Assembly (NCBI RefSeq): GCF_037992945.1
Contig: NZ_CP150304.1
Span: 5,118,659-5,182,658 of the forward strand
Reading direction: 5' to 3'
Source: Peribacillus sp. FSL E2-0218
GTDB lineage: Bacteria; Bacillota; Bacilli; Bacillales; DSM-1321
Length of the DNA: 64,000 bases
A program made the translations under genes and the position numbers. The notes beneath the pieces are model-generated. The model worked only from the letters and a program-made list of their open reading frames with translations. It was not told the origin of the DNA and ran no database searches. Each line of letters opens with the position of its first letter. Position 1 is the stretch's first letter. Of the stretch, positions 17,731-26,561 are shown piece by piece.

Positions 17731-18426
17731 ATGGATACGACGACAACGAGCACCACGTTTAATGATATTTTCAAATCAAGTTTTTTGGACAAGACCGAGA
17801 GCTTTTCGATCATTGACTCCCTGATTGGATTGCTGTTGGCATTTGCCATCGGATTGTTCATTTACGTCATTTATAAGAAGACCTTTTCCGGTGTGATGTA
17901 CTCGCACAATTTCAATATATCCCTCATCATCATGACAATGGCCACGGCCTTGATCATCATGGGCATATCAACGAATATCGTAATCTCCCTGGGGATGGTC
18001 GGCGCGCTCTCCATCGTACGATTCAGAACGCCCATCAAAGATCCCATGGACCTGGTCTTCCTATTCTGGGCAGCGGCCTCTGGGATCTTATGCGGGGCGG
18101 GATTAATTCCGCTCGTTATTATCGGTGCCATTTTAATAGGGATCGTCATGCTCGTATTTGCCAATCGAATCACCGTTGAAAATCCCTTTTTATTAATCGT
18201 TAAATATTCAGATGCATCCATTGAAAAAACGTTGGAAGAAATGATATCCAGCAAGGTGAAAAAGCATTCCGTCAAATCGAAATCGATCATGGCCGATAAT
18301 AACCTCGAAGTGACATATGAGATTCGATTAAAAGATAATAATGCGGAATTCATCAATCAAGTAAAGGACATGACCAGCGTCCATTCTGCCATCATGTTGA
18401 GTTATGATGGCAACTTCACAGCTTAA
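17731..18426 (+). CDS. DUF4956 membrane protein
   Basis: From the ATG at 17731 it encodes 231 residues. The frame is open to 17692, where ATG overlaps the previous stop, but only the later ATG has a good site (GGAGG, 8 bases upstream). Three or four membrane helices lie in residues 25-145 and include the conserved loop MVGALSIVRFRTPIKDPMDL. The remaining C-terminal part is soluble and cytosolic in the likely topology. The function is unknown; members often sit next to VTC-domain and CotH genes, as here. Confidence 0.85.
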   Translation: MDTTTTSTTFNDIFKSSFLDKTESFSIIDSLIGLLLAFAIGLFIYVIYKKTFSGVMYSHNFNISLIIMTMATALIIMGISTNIVISLGMVGALSIVRFRTPIKDPMDLVFLFWAAASGILCGAGLIPLVIIGAILIGIVMLVFANRITVENPFLLIVKYSDASIEKTLEEMISSKVKKHSVKSKSIMADNNLEVTYEIRLKDNNAEFINQVKDMTSVHSAIMLSYDGNFTA

Positions 18427-18495
18427 GACAGATGGCGGACACAAGGAACCATGCCCACCCCTCTATAGTGGACGGCAGGAGGAAGGAGCCAAGGC

Positions 18496-20205
18496 ATGTT
18501 AAAAACAAGATATGTTGCAGCGGCGATTGGATTATTGATCATGATTTTTATAGCAGCGATGTACCTCGTTCCCCTTCTTCAAGTGGAAAAAGCAACGAAA
18601 GGGAATACCTATGCAAAATCGGTATTTGACCAAAGTAAGGTGACGAAAGTTGATATTACACTAGCTGATGATGATTTGGATTCCATCCTGGATAACCCTT
18701 CTGAAAAAGAAATCGTTAACGCCGATGTGACGATAAATGGGGAGACGGTTAAAAATGTGGGGTTTCGCACCAAGGGAAATCTTTCCTTGAATTCCGTTGT
18801 TCAAATGGACGATTCCGAACGTTACAGCTGGAAGATAGACTTTGATTATTATCAGGACGATCAAGATTTACACGGGCTGAAAAAGTTGGCACTGAACAAT
18901 AATTACAGTGATCCTACTTTTATGAGAGAATATCTTTCCTATGAATTAATGGAAAAGATGGGCATAGCGACACCAGGGCACTCCTATATGTACGTGACCA
19001 TCAACGGAAAGGAATGGGGCCTTTACTTAGGTGTGGAAGCTATAGAGGAAACCTTTCTAAATACCAACTTCGCTGATGCTACAGGCGATCTCTATTATCC
19101 TGATGGTACTGGAAGCGATTTAAAATGGATCAGCGAAGACATTGATGACTACACAGGATTGAATTTGAAAACAAACGATCATTCGGACCAATCCGCCATG
19201 ATCCACATGCTCGATGCCATCAATAATGGAGGCAATATCGAGGAAGTATTGGATGTCGATGAAATGCTGCGCTACTTCGCAGCCAACACTGCCCTTGTCA
19301 ACCTTGATCACTATCAAGGAGATAAAAAGCACAATTATTACCTATATGAAGAGAACGGAGTCTTTTCGATATTGCCGTGGGACTATAATATGTCATTTGG
19401 CGGTTATTCCGGAGGCGGCGGGAGGCAGGCAGGCGGCACCGCTCGAAAAAATGAAGATGAAGCGACTGCTAAGAACGATAATGCTGAGCAGGATGACATG
19501 AAGCTTCCCGAGGAAGCACCGAATATGAACGGTGGCGGGATGATGGATATGAGCTCCCATTTCATGAATGAAAGTAACATCAACTTCAGCATCACCGAGC
19601 CCGTTTCAGGCACGGCCCTTGAAGATCGCCCTTTATTGAATGCCCTGCTTTCTAACGACGAATACCGTGAAAAATATGATGATTATCTAAACGACATTGC
19701 CACAGATTTTTTCTCTGAAGAAAAAATGACAGCAATGACCTCTGAAATCTCAACGTTGATCACACCATATGTGAAAAGAGATCCAACCAAGTTTTATACA
19801 ATGAATGAGTTTTTAGAAGCAACATCCGGTGAGGAAACCCTTGTTGACTTCGCCGTTCAACGTGCTGGATCGATCTTGGCGCAGCTATCCGGAGACCTGA
19901 TTGTCGAAGGTGAGACGGAAAGCGGCACGGACGGCAGAGCGCCTAATATGGGCGCTGACGCAAATGGAGGCCAGCAACCACCAAACATGGCCGGCGGCGG
20001 GGAAATGCCTGCCATGCAGCCCCCTGACATCGATCGCGGCGGGAATGGCTCACCCCCTGATATAACGGGGAAGATGGGCCAAAAGGAGCCAGGAAACAGC
20101 AGCTCCTCCAAAGATACGATCATTCTATCCCTGGTGCTCCTGATTTTATTATTGGGCGCAATCGCTTTTGCCCACTTCTTTAAACGAAGGGGCAAAACCG
20201 GATGA
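18496..20205 (+). CDS. Membrane-anchored CotH-family kinase
   Basis: Encodes 569 residues. An N-terminal membrane segment or signal anchor (about 5-27) precedes a CotH kinase domain. Likely catalytic segments are NLDHYQGDKKHNYYLY and ILPWDYNMSFG near residues 268-300. A low-complexity Gly/Asn/Met-rich insert (about 305-355) splits the domain. A Gly/Pro/Asn/Met-rich linker (about 470-538) leads to a C-terminal helix (541-562) and the basic tail KRRGKTG. The catalytic part should therefore face outside the cell. B. subtilis CotH is a spore-coat protein kinase without such a tail, so this is a different branch. The site AAGGAG lies 7 bases before the ATG. Confidence 0.88.
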   Translation: MLKTRYVAAAIGLLIMIFIAAMYLVPLLQVEKATKGNTYAKSVFDQSKVTKVDITLADDDLDSILDNPSEKEIVNADVTINGETVKNVGFRTKGNLSLNSVVQMDDSERYSWKIDFDYYQDDQDLHGLKKLALNNNYSDPTFMREYLSYELMEKMGIATPGHSYMYVTINGKEWGLYLGVEAIEETFLNTNFADATGDLYYPDGTGSDLKWISEDIDDYTGLNLKTNDHSDQSAMIHMLDAINNGGNIEEVLDVDEMLRYFAANTALVNLDHYQGDKKHNYYLYEENGVFSILPWDYNMSFGGYSGGGGRQAGGTARKNEDEATAKNDNAEQDDMKLPEEAPNMNGGGMMDMSSHFMNESNINFSITEPVSGTALEDRPLLNALLSNDEYREKYDDYLNDIATDFFSEEKMTAMTSEISTLITPYVKRDPTKFYTMNEFLEATSGEETLVDFAVQRAGSILAQLSGDLIVEGETESGTDGRAPNMGADANGGQQPPNMAGGGEMPAMQPPDIDRGGNGSPPDITGKMGQKEPGNSSSSKDTIILSLVLLILLLGAIAFAHFFKRRGKTG

Positions 20206-20230
20206 GGACCACCCCCTCCAACATGAACAA

Positions 20231-20255
20231 GGCATCCCGAAATATTCGGGATGCC
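20231..20255 (+). terminator. VTC-DUF4956-CotH operon terminator
   Basis: A perfect 11 bp stem (GGCATCCCGAA and complement) with a 3-base loop, followed by TCATTTTTATT. Confidence 0.9.
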
Positions 20256-20430
20256 TCATTTTTATTGAAAATAGAATCTACTAAACTTGATACCAAAGTC
20301 GTCAAGGAGACGCCCTCTTTTTTCTATGAATTTCTTGATCTATTACCAAGGAAAAAAACACTGCACAAACAGCATAAATCCCAAGATGCACAGCAGCTGA
20401 CCCTTCTGATTCTATTTTCGTTATCACGAC

Positions 20431-20656
20431 ATGTGGAATGAAACGGAGGGGGCGACACTCCTGCGGCAACTGCGGTCTAGGGGAGACACCGTTGGCGTAA
20501 AGCCCGAGGAGGCTCCACGACCGCCCGCGGAAAGCGAGTGCCCGGAGTGCCATGCAACGTTCGACGTCCGGTTCCTCCAAACGATGGGAAATCAGGATTT
20601 CATTTTCACCTTATCCCAAAGTAGAGTGGAAAGGGAGTACCTGCAGTGAAACGAAA
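20431..20656. repeat. GC-rich dispersed intergenic repeat element
   Basis: This island is clearly more GC-rich than its AT-rich flanks and carries segments such as CACTCCTGCGG, GGGGAGACACCG, GAGGAGGCTCCACGACC and CGCGGAAAGCGAGTGCCC. I recognise these from non-coding elements scattered through many Bacillaceae genomes. No reading frame with a plausible product is present. A related end fragment occurs in inverse orientation at 52496-52550. The rest of the gap between 20256 and the amylase gene is AT-rich with nothing else I recognise. Confidence 0.6.
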
Positions 20657-20991
20657 CCTACTTATTTCGAATCCTCCATAACTATGAATAATTAGGATTC
20701 TTTCTTCGCCTTAAGACAGAGTTCAGGAACGTTCTATGTCCTCCCTCTTAAACATCCGAAAATTATTTCTTTCCCCAGGTATTCCTCAACATTGAATTAT
20801 TTTTTAGCTGCCAACTAATATAAAATACCCTTAATTGGTATAAAATAGTAAAATAGAAAGACAAATCAACCTCCAGAGCATTTTCTACTTGTTTACCATT
20901 TGAATATAGAGGGTAAAGATTTCCATTATTAGTTTATCCGATCGTTCAGTAACAAGTTTGCCAAAACGCGTCGGTGTCAGGGGGGAAATGG

Positions 20992-22473
20992 ATGAAAAGA
21001 AATCATACAATGATGCAATTTTTCGAGTGGCATCTTGAAGCAGATGGTTCTCATTGGGACAGATTGAAATTAGCGGCCTCCAAATTGAAAGATACAGGTA
21101 TTGACTGTGTTTGGCTCCCGCCTGTTACTAAAGGGCAGTCCATTGGTGACAACGGTTATGGAATATACGACGGGTACGATCTAGGGGAATTTGACCAAAA
21201 AGGCACCATTCGTACCAAATACGGTACAAAAGAAGAATTGCATCAAGCCATAACCACCTGTCATGACTACGGTCTGTGCGTATATATCGACTTAGTCATG
21301 AATCACAAAGCCGGAGCCGACGGAACCGAAAAATTTGAAGTCATCGAGGTCAATCCAGACAACCGTATGGAAGACATCTCAGAGCCATTTGAAATTGAAG
21401 GCTGGACGACATTCGATTTCCCAGGCCGTAATAATCAATACTCTGATTTCAAGTGGAACCATACGCATTTCAATGGAACTGACTATGATGCTAAAAACGA
21501 CAAAATGGGCGTCTATCGGATCACTGGGGAAAACAAACACTGGAACCAGCACGTCATTGATGAATTCGGCAATTACGATTATCTAATGTTCGCGAACATC
21601 GATTACAGCCAGCCCGAAGTTCGCCAGGAAATGATTACTTGGGGAAAGTGGATGGTTGATACATTGAAGTGTGATGGCTTCCGCTTGGACGCCGTGAAGC
21701 ATATTGATTATGAATTCATTAATGATTTTTTACAGGAGCTCATTCCTTATACGAAAGAACATTTTTTCATGGTCGGGGAGTTTTGGAAAGCCGATGTGAA
21801 ATCCTGTCAAAACTACTTGGAGCAAACCAATCATGACCTCAATTTGTTCGATGTTTCCCTGCATTATAAATTTCATGAGGCCTCAAATGCAGGAACCGAC
21901 TTCGACCTCTCAACCATCTTTGATGATACCCTCGTAAAAACCAATCCGGAACAGGCCGTCACTTTTGTCGACAACCATGACTCCCAGCCTCATGAATCGC
22001 TGGAATCATGGGTAAAGGATTGGTTTAAACCGTCTGCATATGCTCTTATCCTGCTGAGGCAATGCGGTTACCCCTGTGTCTTTTACGGGGACTATTACGG
22101 CATTGGCGGTCCTTCGCCGGTACCCGGGAAAAAGGATATATTGGATCGCCTTTTATATGCCAGATATGAAAAAGCGTATGGGGAACAGAAGGACTATTTT
22201 GATGATCCAAATACGATAGGCTGGGTTCGATTAGGGGTTGAAGAGCTGGAAGGCTCGGGGTGTGCGATCGTTGTCTGTAACGCAGACCACAACAGTGAAA
22301 AAAGAATGTTCGTGGGTGAGCAACGTGCAGGCGAAATCTGGACTGATGTAACCTATCACAGAGATGATCACATCACCATTGAAGAAGATGGCTACGCGAC
22401 CTTTCCCGTACATGGAAAAAGCGTATCCGTATGGGCCCTGAATGAAAAACCGCTTGAAGCAGAAGAAAACTAA
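20992..22473 (+). CDS. Cytoplasmic alpha-amylase, GH13
   Basis: From the ATG at 20992 it encodes 493 residues. The GH13 regions are in order: DLVMNHK (I), GFRLDAVKHI with the nucleophile Asp (II), VGEFW with the acid/base Glu (III) and FVDNHDSQ (IV). No signal peptide is present; the protein starts MKRNHTMMQFFEWH, as in the intracellular AmyA type. It should cleave internal alpha-1,4 bonds of imported or stored glucans. An AGGGGGG site supports this start over the GTG at 20974. It stands alone, with no maltodextrin transport genes nearby. Confidence 0.92.
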   Translation: MKRNHTMMQFFEWHLEADGSHWDRLKLAASKLKDTGIDCVWLPPVTKGQSIGDNGYGIYDGYDLGEFDQKGTIRTKYGTKEELHQAITTCHDYGLCVYIDLVMNHKAGADGTEKFEVIEVNPDNRMEDISEPFEIEGWTTFDFPGRNNQYSDFKWNHTHFNGTDYDAKNDKMGVYRITGENKHWNQHVIDEFGNYDYLMFANIDYSQPEVRQEMITWGKWMVDTLKCDGFRLDAVKHIDYEFINDFLQELIPYTKEHFFMVGEFWKADVKSCQNYLEQTNHDLNLFDVSLHYKFHEASNAGTDFDLSTIFDDTLVKTNPEQAVTFVDNHDSQPHESLESWVKDWFKPSAYALILLRQCGYPCVFYGDYYGIGGPSPVPGKKDILDRLLYARYEKAYGEQKDYFDDPNTIGWVRLGVEELEGSGCAIVVCNADHNSEKRMFVGEQRAGEIWTDVTYHRDDHITIEEDGYATFPVHGKSVSVWALNEKPLEAEEN

Positions 22474-22480
22474 TATTCCA

Positions 22481-22526
22481 AAAGCGAAGAACAGCATGCC
22501 GTTTCCCGCATGCTGTTCTTCGCTTT
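22481..22526 (+). terminator. Long perfect hairpin after the amylase gene
   Basis: A 19 bp perfect stem (22481-22499 with 22508-22526) and an 8-base loop start 8 bases after the stop. There is no T-run directly behind it, so it may stabilise the mRNA end rather than act as a classic terminator. Confidence 0.65.
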
Positions 22527-22599
22527 GAAAATTCAAAAAAATTCTCATGGCCAGACAACCATTCATGGTAAGATAAGGTAAAAAGGAGCTGATGGACAA

Positions 22600-23835
22600 A
22601 TGAAGAATGAAATCATTAATAGATTTACTTCTTATGTGAAAGTGGATACACAATCAAATGAGGAAAATCCCTCCTGCCCCTCCACACCTGGTCAGCTGAC
22701 CTTGGCAAATGCTTTAGTGAAGGAGTTGCAATCCATAGGCATGGAAGAAGTGACGATTGATGATAATGGCTATGTAATGGCGACGCTTCCAGCCAACACG
22801 GATAAGGATGTCCCGACGATCGGGTTTTTGGCCCATATCGATACAGCAACGGATTTCACAGGGAAAAACGTAAAACCGCAGCTCGTTGAAAACTATGATG
22901 GACGCGATCTTACTTTACATGAAAAATTGGACATCGTCCTCTCACCGAATGAATTCCCTTCACTTAAGGATTATGAAGGGCATACTTTAATTACGACGGA
23001 TGGGACAACCCTGTTGGGCGCAGATAATAAGGCCGGCATTGCCGAAATCATGACGGCCATGGATCATTTGATACAGCACCCGGAAATCAAGCATGGAAAA
23101 ATCCGTGTCGCCTTTACACCGGATGAGGAAATCGGCAGAGGCCCGCATAAGTTTGATGTCGATGCTTTTGCTGCCCAATTTGCCTATACAGTTGACGGCG
23201 GCCCCCTTGGCGAACTTGAATATGAAAGCTTCAATGCGGCATCGGCCAAAATCAAAATCAGTGGGACCAACATTCACCCCGGTACCGCTAAAGGAAAGAT
23301 GGTCAATTCTGCTAAAATCGCCATGGAATTTCACAATATGCTCCCAGCGGCAGAAGCACCGGAACATACGGAGGGCTACGAAGGTTTTTACCACCTGCTA
23401 TCCTTTCAAGGCGATGTCGAAGAGACTAGGCTTTCCTACATCATCAGGGATTTCGATCGCCAAAAATTCAATGAGCGCAAGGAATATATGACGCACATCA
23501 CCAAGGAACTAAAAGAAAAGTATGGACAAAAACGTATCCAGCTTGAATTGCAGGACCAATATTTCAATATGAGGGAAAAAATTGAGCCAGTCAAAGAAAT
23601 CGTGGACATCGCCCATGAAGCCATGGAAAAACTCGGTATACAACCAAAAATCTCGCCAATCCGCGGTGGAACGGATGGATCTCAATTATCGTATATGGGC
23701 CTGCCGACACCCAATATATTCACCGGCGGTGAGAACTTTCATGGCAAATATGAATTTATTTCCGTCGATAATATGATGCTGGCCACAAAGGTGATCGTTG
23801 AAATTGCCTCCCTCTTTGAAAGAAAAGCGAAGTAG
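22600..23835 (+). CDS. pepT: Peptidase T, tripeptidase
   Basis: Encodes 411 residues of the M20B metallopeptidases. Zinc-site segments are visible: LAHIDTATD near residue 78, GADNKAG near 143 and TPDEEIGRG near 172. It releases N-terminal residues from tripeptides in the cytosol. The site GGAG lies 11 bases before the ATG. It is monocistronic and ends at a shared hairpin with the convergent catalase gene. Confidence 0.94.
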   Translation: MKNEIINRFTSYVKVDTQSNEENPSCPSTPGQLTLANALVKELQSIGMEEVTIDDNGYVMATLPANTDKDVPTIGFLAHIDTATDFTGKNVKPQLVENYDGRDLTLHEKLDIVLSPNEFPSLKDYEGHTLITTDGTTLLGADNKAGIAEIMTAMDHLIQHPEIKHGKIRVAFTPDEEIGRGPHKFDVDAFAAQFAYTVDGGPLGELEYESFNAASAKIKISGTNIHPGTAKGKMVNSAKIAMEFHNMLPAAEAPEHTEGYEGFYHLLSFQGDVEETRLSYIIRDFDRQKFNERKEYMTHITKELKEKYGQKRIQLELQDQYFNMREKIEPVKEIVDIAHEAMEKLGIQPKISPIRGGTDGSQLSYMGLPTPNIFTGGENFHGKYEFISVDNMMLATKVIVEIASLFERKAK

Positions 23836-23873
23836 CTTTATAGAAATCTCACGAATGACCTTTTTCATAAAGG

Positions 23874-23904
23874 AAAACCCCAAACCTAAGCGGTCTGGGG
23901 TTTT
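23874..23904. terminator. Bidirectional terminator between pepT and katE
   Basis: A 9 bp stem (AAAACCCCA with TGGGGTTTT) has an A-run on one side and a T-run on the other, so it can serve both convergent genes. Confidence 0.8.
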
Positions 23905-23908
23905 TCCA

Positions 23909-25978
23909 TCATGCGCGTATCCAGTGTCGGTGCTTGGCAATGGCCTCGATAAAGGCAGCGCCGCTATTTTCATCCGTGATGGCCACAACGCCTGCATTGG
24001 GATCAAAGGAACCTATGCCTGCCTTCGTTAGGATATCAGCACCTTCTTTGCCCGCACCAATTGCCTTGAAATGATTGTAAGCTTCATTCACAAAGAAAAT
24101 GGAGTCCTTAGATGCTTTTAGAGCATCAACACTTTTCTGACCTCCTGCTACATAAACGGCATCGTACAGTACCGAATCGGCTGTCAGGAATGTTTGCTCC
24201 ACTTCAACTTGCTGTTCTGTTGAACTTGTAATCATTCCCCGATTAATACTGACGATCTCCGCAGTTATTCCTGCCGCCTTGAACGATTTCAATACTTGAT
24301 TAACCTCAGATGCGTTGAAACCATCGGCAGCCAGGATTGCCACTTTTCTGGTTGCGGCCGTTTTCACTTTCATTTGCTCTTGGCTTAGCGCGGGAGAGGT
24401 TAACTCGGTCTCAGCCTCATTCCTGTTGGTTGGAGGATTCGCTCCCACACCCTTGGCAATTGTTCGGGCCAGTTCGAAATCTACATTGCTGAACATCTCG
24501 ACAACCTGCTGCTGGACGTCCTTACTTTTCACTTTCCCCACTTCAAAGTGGAAAGCGGCAATAATATGCTCCTTCTCCACTTCCGTCATGCTATTCCAGA
24601 ATAGTTTAGCTTGGCTGTAATGGTCCTTGAAGCTTTCACTGCGCTGGCGCACCTTCCTGCCATCGACCTTTTCCTGATAGTGCGCATAGCCGCCCTCCGC
24701 TTCGGAAGCCGGTTCCGGGGAGTTACCTGCAAGGGAATTCTTATGGTAGCTGACCGGTCCTGGATTGATTGTCATCCGATGCATCCCATCGCGCTGATTG
24801 TTATGAAAAGGGCATACTGGCCTGTTTATCGGAAGCTCATGGAAATTCGGTCCACCCAATCGGGATAGCTGTGTATCGGTGTAAGAGAATAAACGCCCTT
24901 GAAGCAGCGGATCATTGGAAAAATCAATGCCCGGCACAACATGCCCCGGATGGAAAGCAATCTGTTCCGTTTCCGCAAAGAAGTTATCAGGATTTTGGTT
25001 CAACACCATTTTCCCGATTATTTTCACCGGCACCTGTTCTTCCGGCCATAGTTTAGTAGGATCGAGAATGTCAAAGTCGAAATTGAATTCATCCTCCTCC
25101 TTGATCATTTGCACGCCAAATTCAAATTCAGGGTAATTGCCTGTTTCAATCGCTTCCCACAAATCTTGGCGGTGAAAATCGGGGTTCTTCCCGGCGATTT
25201 TCTGGGCTTCATCCCAGACGAGCGATTTCACTCCAAGGACGGGCTTCCAATGGAATTTAACGAAATGGGATACGCCTTCTTCATTCACAAAGCGGAATGT
25301 ATGAACACCGAACCCTTCCATCATCCTGAAGCTTCTCGGTATCGCCCGATCGGAAAGATGCCACATGATCATATGTGCCGTTTCCTCATTATTGGCAACA
25401 AAATCCCAAAAAGTATCATGGGCAGAAGCAGCCTGCGGAATTTCATTATGAGGCTCCGGCTTTACCGCATGAATCAAATCCGGAAACTTAATTGCATCCT
25501 GGATAAAAAATACCGGCATATTATTCCCGACCAAATCATAGTTTCCTTCCTCTGTATAAAACTTTGTCGAGAATCCCCTGACATCGCGAACCGAGTCCGC
25601 CGATCCGCGTGATCCTGCTACAGTGGAGTACCGGACGAATACAGGAGTCTTGACCGAAGGGTCTTGAAGAAACTTGGCCTTTGTAAATTCAGCCATCGGC
25701 TCATATACTTGAAAATATCCGTGTGCCCCTGATCCACGTGCATGCACGATTCGCTCAGGAATTCGCTCATGGTCAAAATGGGTCATCTTTTCACGGAAAT
25801 GAAAATCTTCCATTAATGTCGGGCCGCGGGTTCCCGCCTTCAAAGAATGCTCATCCTCCGAAATGCGCAAGCCTTGATTAGTCGTCATCTTTTTCCCACT
25901 ATCATCCACCCGATATTGATCCAACTGCCGATTTTTGCTTTGCTCATTGATTTTTCCACTTTCGTTTTCATTCACCAT
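23909..25978 (-). CDS. katE: Large-subunit catalase with C-terminal DJ-1-like domain
   Basis: Encodes 689 residues from the ATG at 25978. This is the HPII class: a catalase core with the distal histidine in ARGSGAHG, a heme tyrosine in RLFSYTDTQLSRLGG and, after about residue 535, a DJ-1/PfpI-like domain (KVAILAADGFNASEV). It degrades hydrogen peroxide, probably in stationary phase or spores as for B. subtilis KatE. In-frame starts also exist at 25987 (ATG) and 26002 (TTG); the GGAGGGG site is 10 bases before the chosen start and 1 base before 25987, so this start is not certain. Confidence 0.92.
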   Translation of the reverse strand: MVNENESGKINEQSKNRQLDQYRVDDSGKKMTTNQGLRISEDEHSLKAGTRGPTLMEDFHFREKMTHFDHERIPERIVHARGSGAHGYFQVYEPMAEFTKAKFLQDPSVKTPVFVRYSTVAGSRGSADSVRDVRGFSTKFYTEEGNYDLVGNNMPVFFIQDAIKFPDLIHAVKPEPHNEIPQAASAHDTFWDFVANNEETAHMIMWHLSDRAIPRSFRMMEGFGVHTFRFVNEEGVSHFVKFHWKPVLGVKSLVWDEAQKIAGKNPDFHRQDLWEAIETGNYPEFEFGVQMIKEEDEFNFDFDILDPTKLWPEEQVPVKIIGKMVLNQNPDNFFAETEQIAFHPGHVVPGIDFSNDPLLQGRLFSYTDTQLSRLGGPNFHELPINRPVCPFHNNQRDGMHRMTINPGPVSYHKNSLAGNSPEPASEAEGGYAHYQEKVDGRKVRQRSESFKDHYSQAKLFWNSMTEVEKEHIIAAFHFEVGKVKSKDVQQQVVEMFSNVDFELARTIAKGVGANPPTNRNEAETELTSPALSQEQMKVKTAATRKVAILAADGFNASEVNQVLKSFKAAGITAEIVSINRGMITSSTEQQVEVEQTFLTADSVLYDAVYVAGGQKSVDALKASKDSIFFVNEAYNHFKAIGAGKEGADILTKAGIGSFDPNAGVVAITDENSGAAFIEAIAKHRHWIRA

Positions 25979-26140
25979 TCTTTTCATTCCCCTCCATGTC
26001 AAAAATTAAGGTTATTTCATGTTGTATGTATTTTCATTATTGGAAGTAATTACGTTATTCTTCCTCATATACCACTCTATTTCGAGAGATAAACAGCAGA
26101 ATTCAAAAATTATACAGAGAATACTAGTTATTTTGGTGTA

Positions 26141-26464
26141 GGACCGATTATCGTCGGATTGGGGCGATTTATCTCATGTTTGGGCGGATTATCACTAATT
26201 GGGGTGATTTATCTCCATGTTTGGTCGAATTATCACCCGGTTGGGGCGATTTATCTCCATGTTTGGTCGGATCATCTCCCGGTTGGGCGTATTATCCCCG
26301 TTTAGGTCGAATCATCTCCCCATTTGGTCGGATCATCTCCCGGTTAGGCGGATTATCCCCGTTTAGGTCGAATCATCTCCCCATTTGGTCGGATCACCAC
26401 CCGTTTGGATCGAATTACTGTCCCATTTGGTCGGATCACCATCCGTTTGGTCGAATTATTCCTT
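26141..26464. repeat. Degenerate tandem array of about 20-21 bp units
   Basis: About sixteen imperfect units follow one another, alternating between types such as TTTGGTCGGATCATCTCCC and TTGGGGCGATTTATCTCC. The plus strand is open through part of the array, but the predicted peptide is only the translated repeat and has no good ribosome site, so I do not call a gene. The array occupies most of the gap between katE and dbpA. Confidence 0.85.
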
Positions 26465-26510
26465 CCTTAGTTTTGTCATACTTGGGATGTAAATAAGTCA
26501 TATAAAAATA

Positions 26511-26547
26511 AGAAGCGGGAAGGCCATTTTTTGGGCTTCCCGCTTCT
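26511..26547 (-). terminator. dbpA terminator
   Basis: A 12 bp perfect stem (AGAAGCGGGAAG and complement), extended by two more pairs past one mismatch, is followed on the minus strand by TATTTTTATA. Confidence 0.85.
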
Positions 26548-26561
26548 TTAATTCCGCTACT

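Noticed and set aside
20302..20649. Frames through the GC-rich element on both strands
   Set aside because: They have no ribosome site and cross a known type of non-coding dispersed repeat.
26176..26496. Open frame of 106 codons rich in Pro, Ser and Gly across the tandem array
   Set aside because: It is a direct translation of the DNA repeat with no ribosome site and no recognisable fold.
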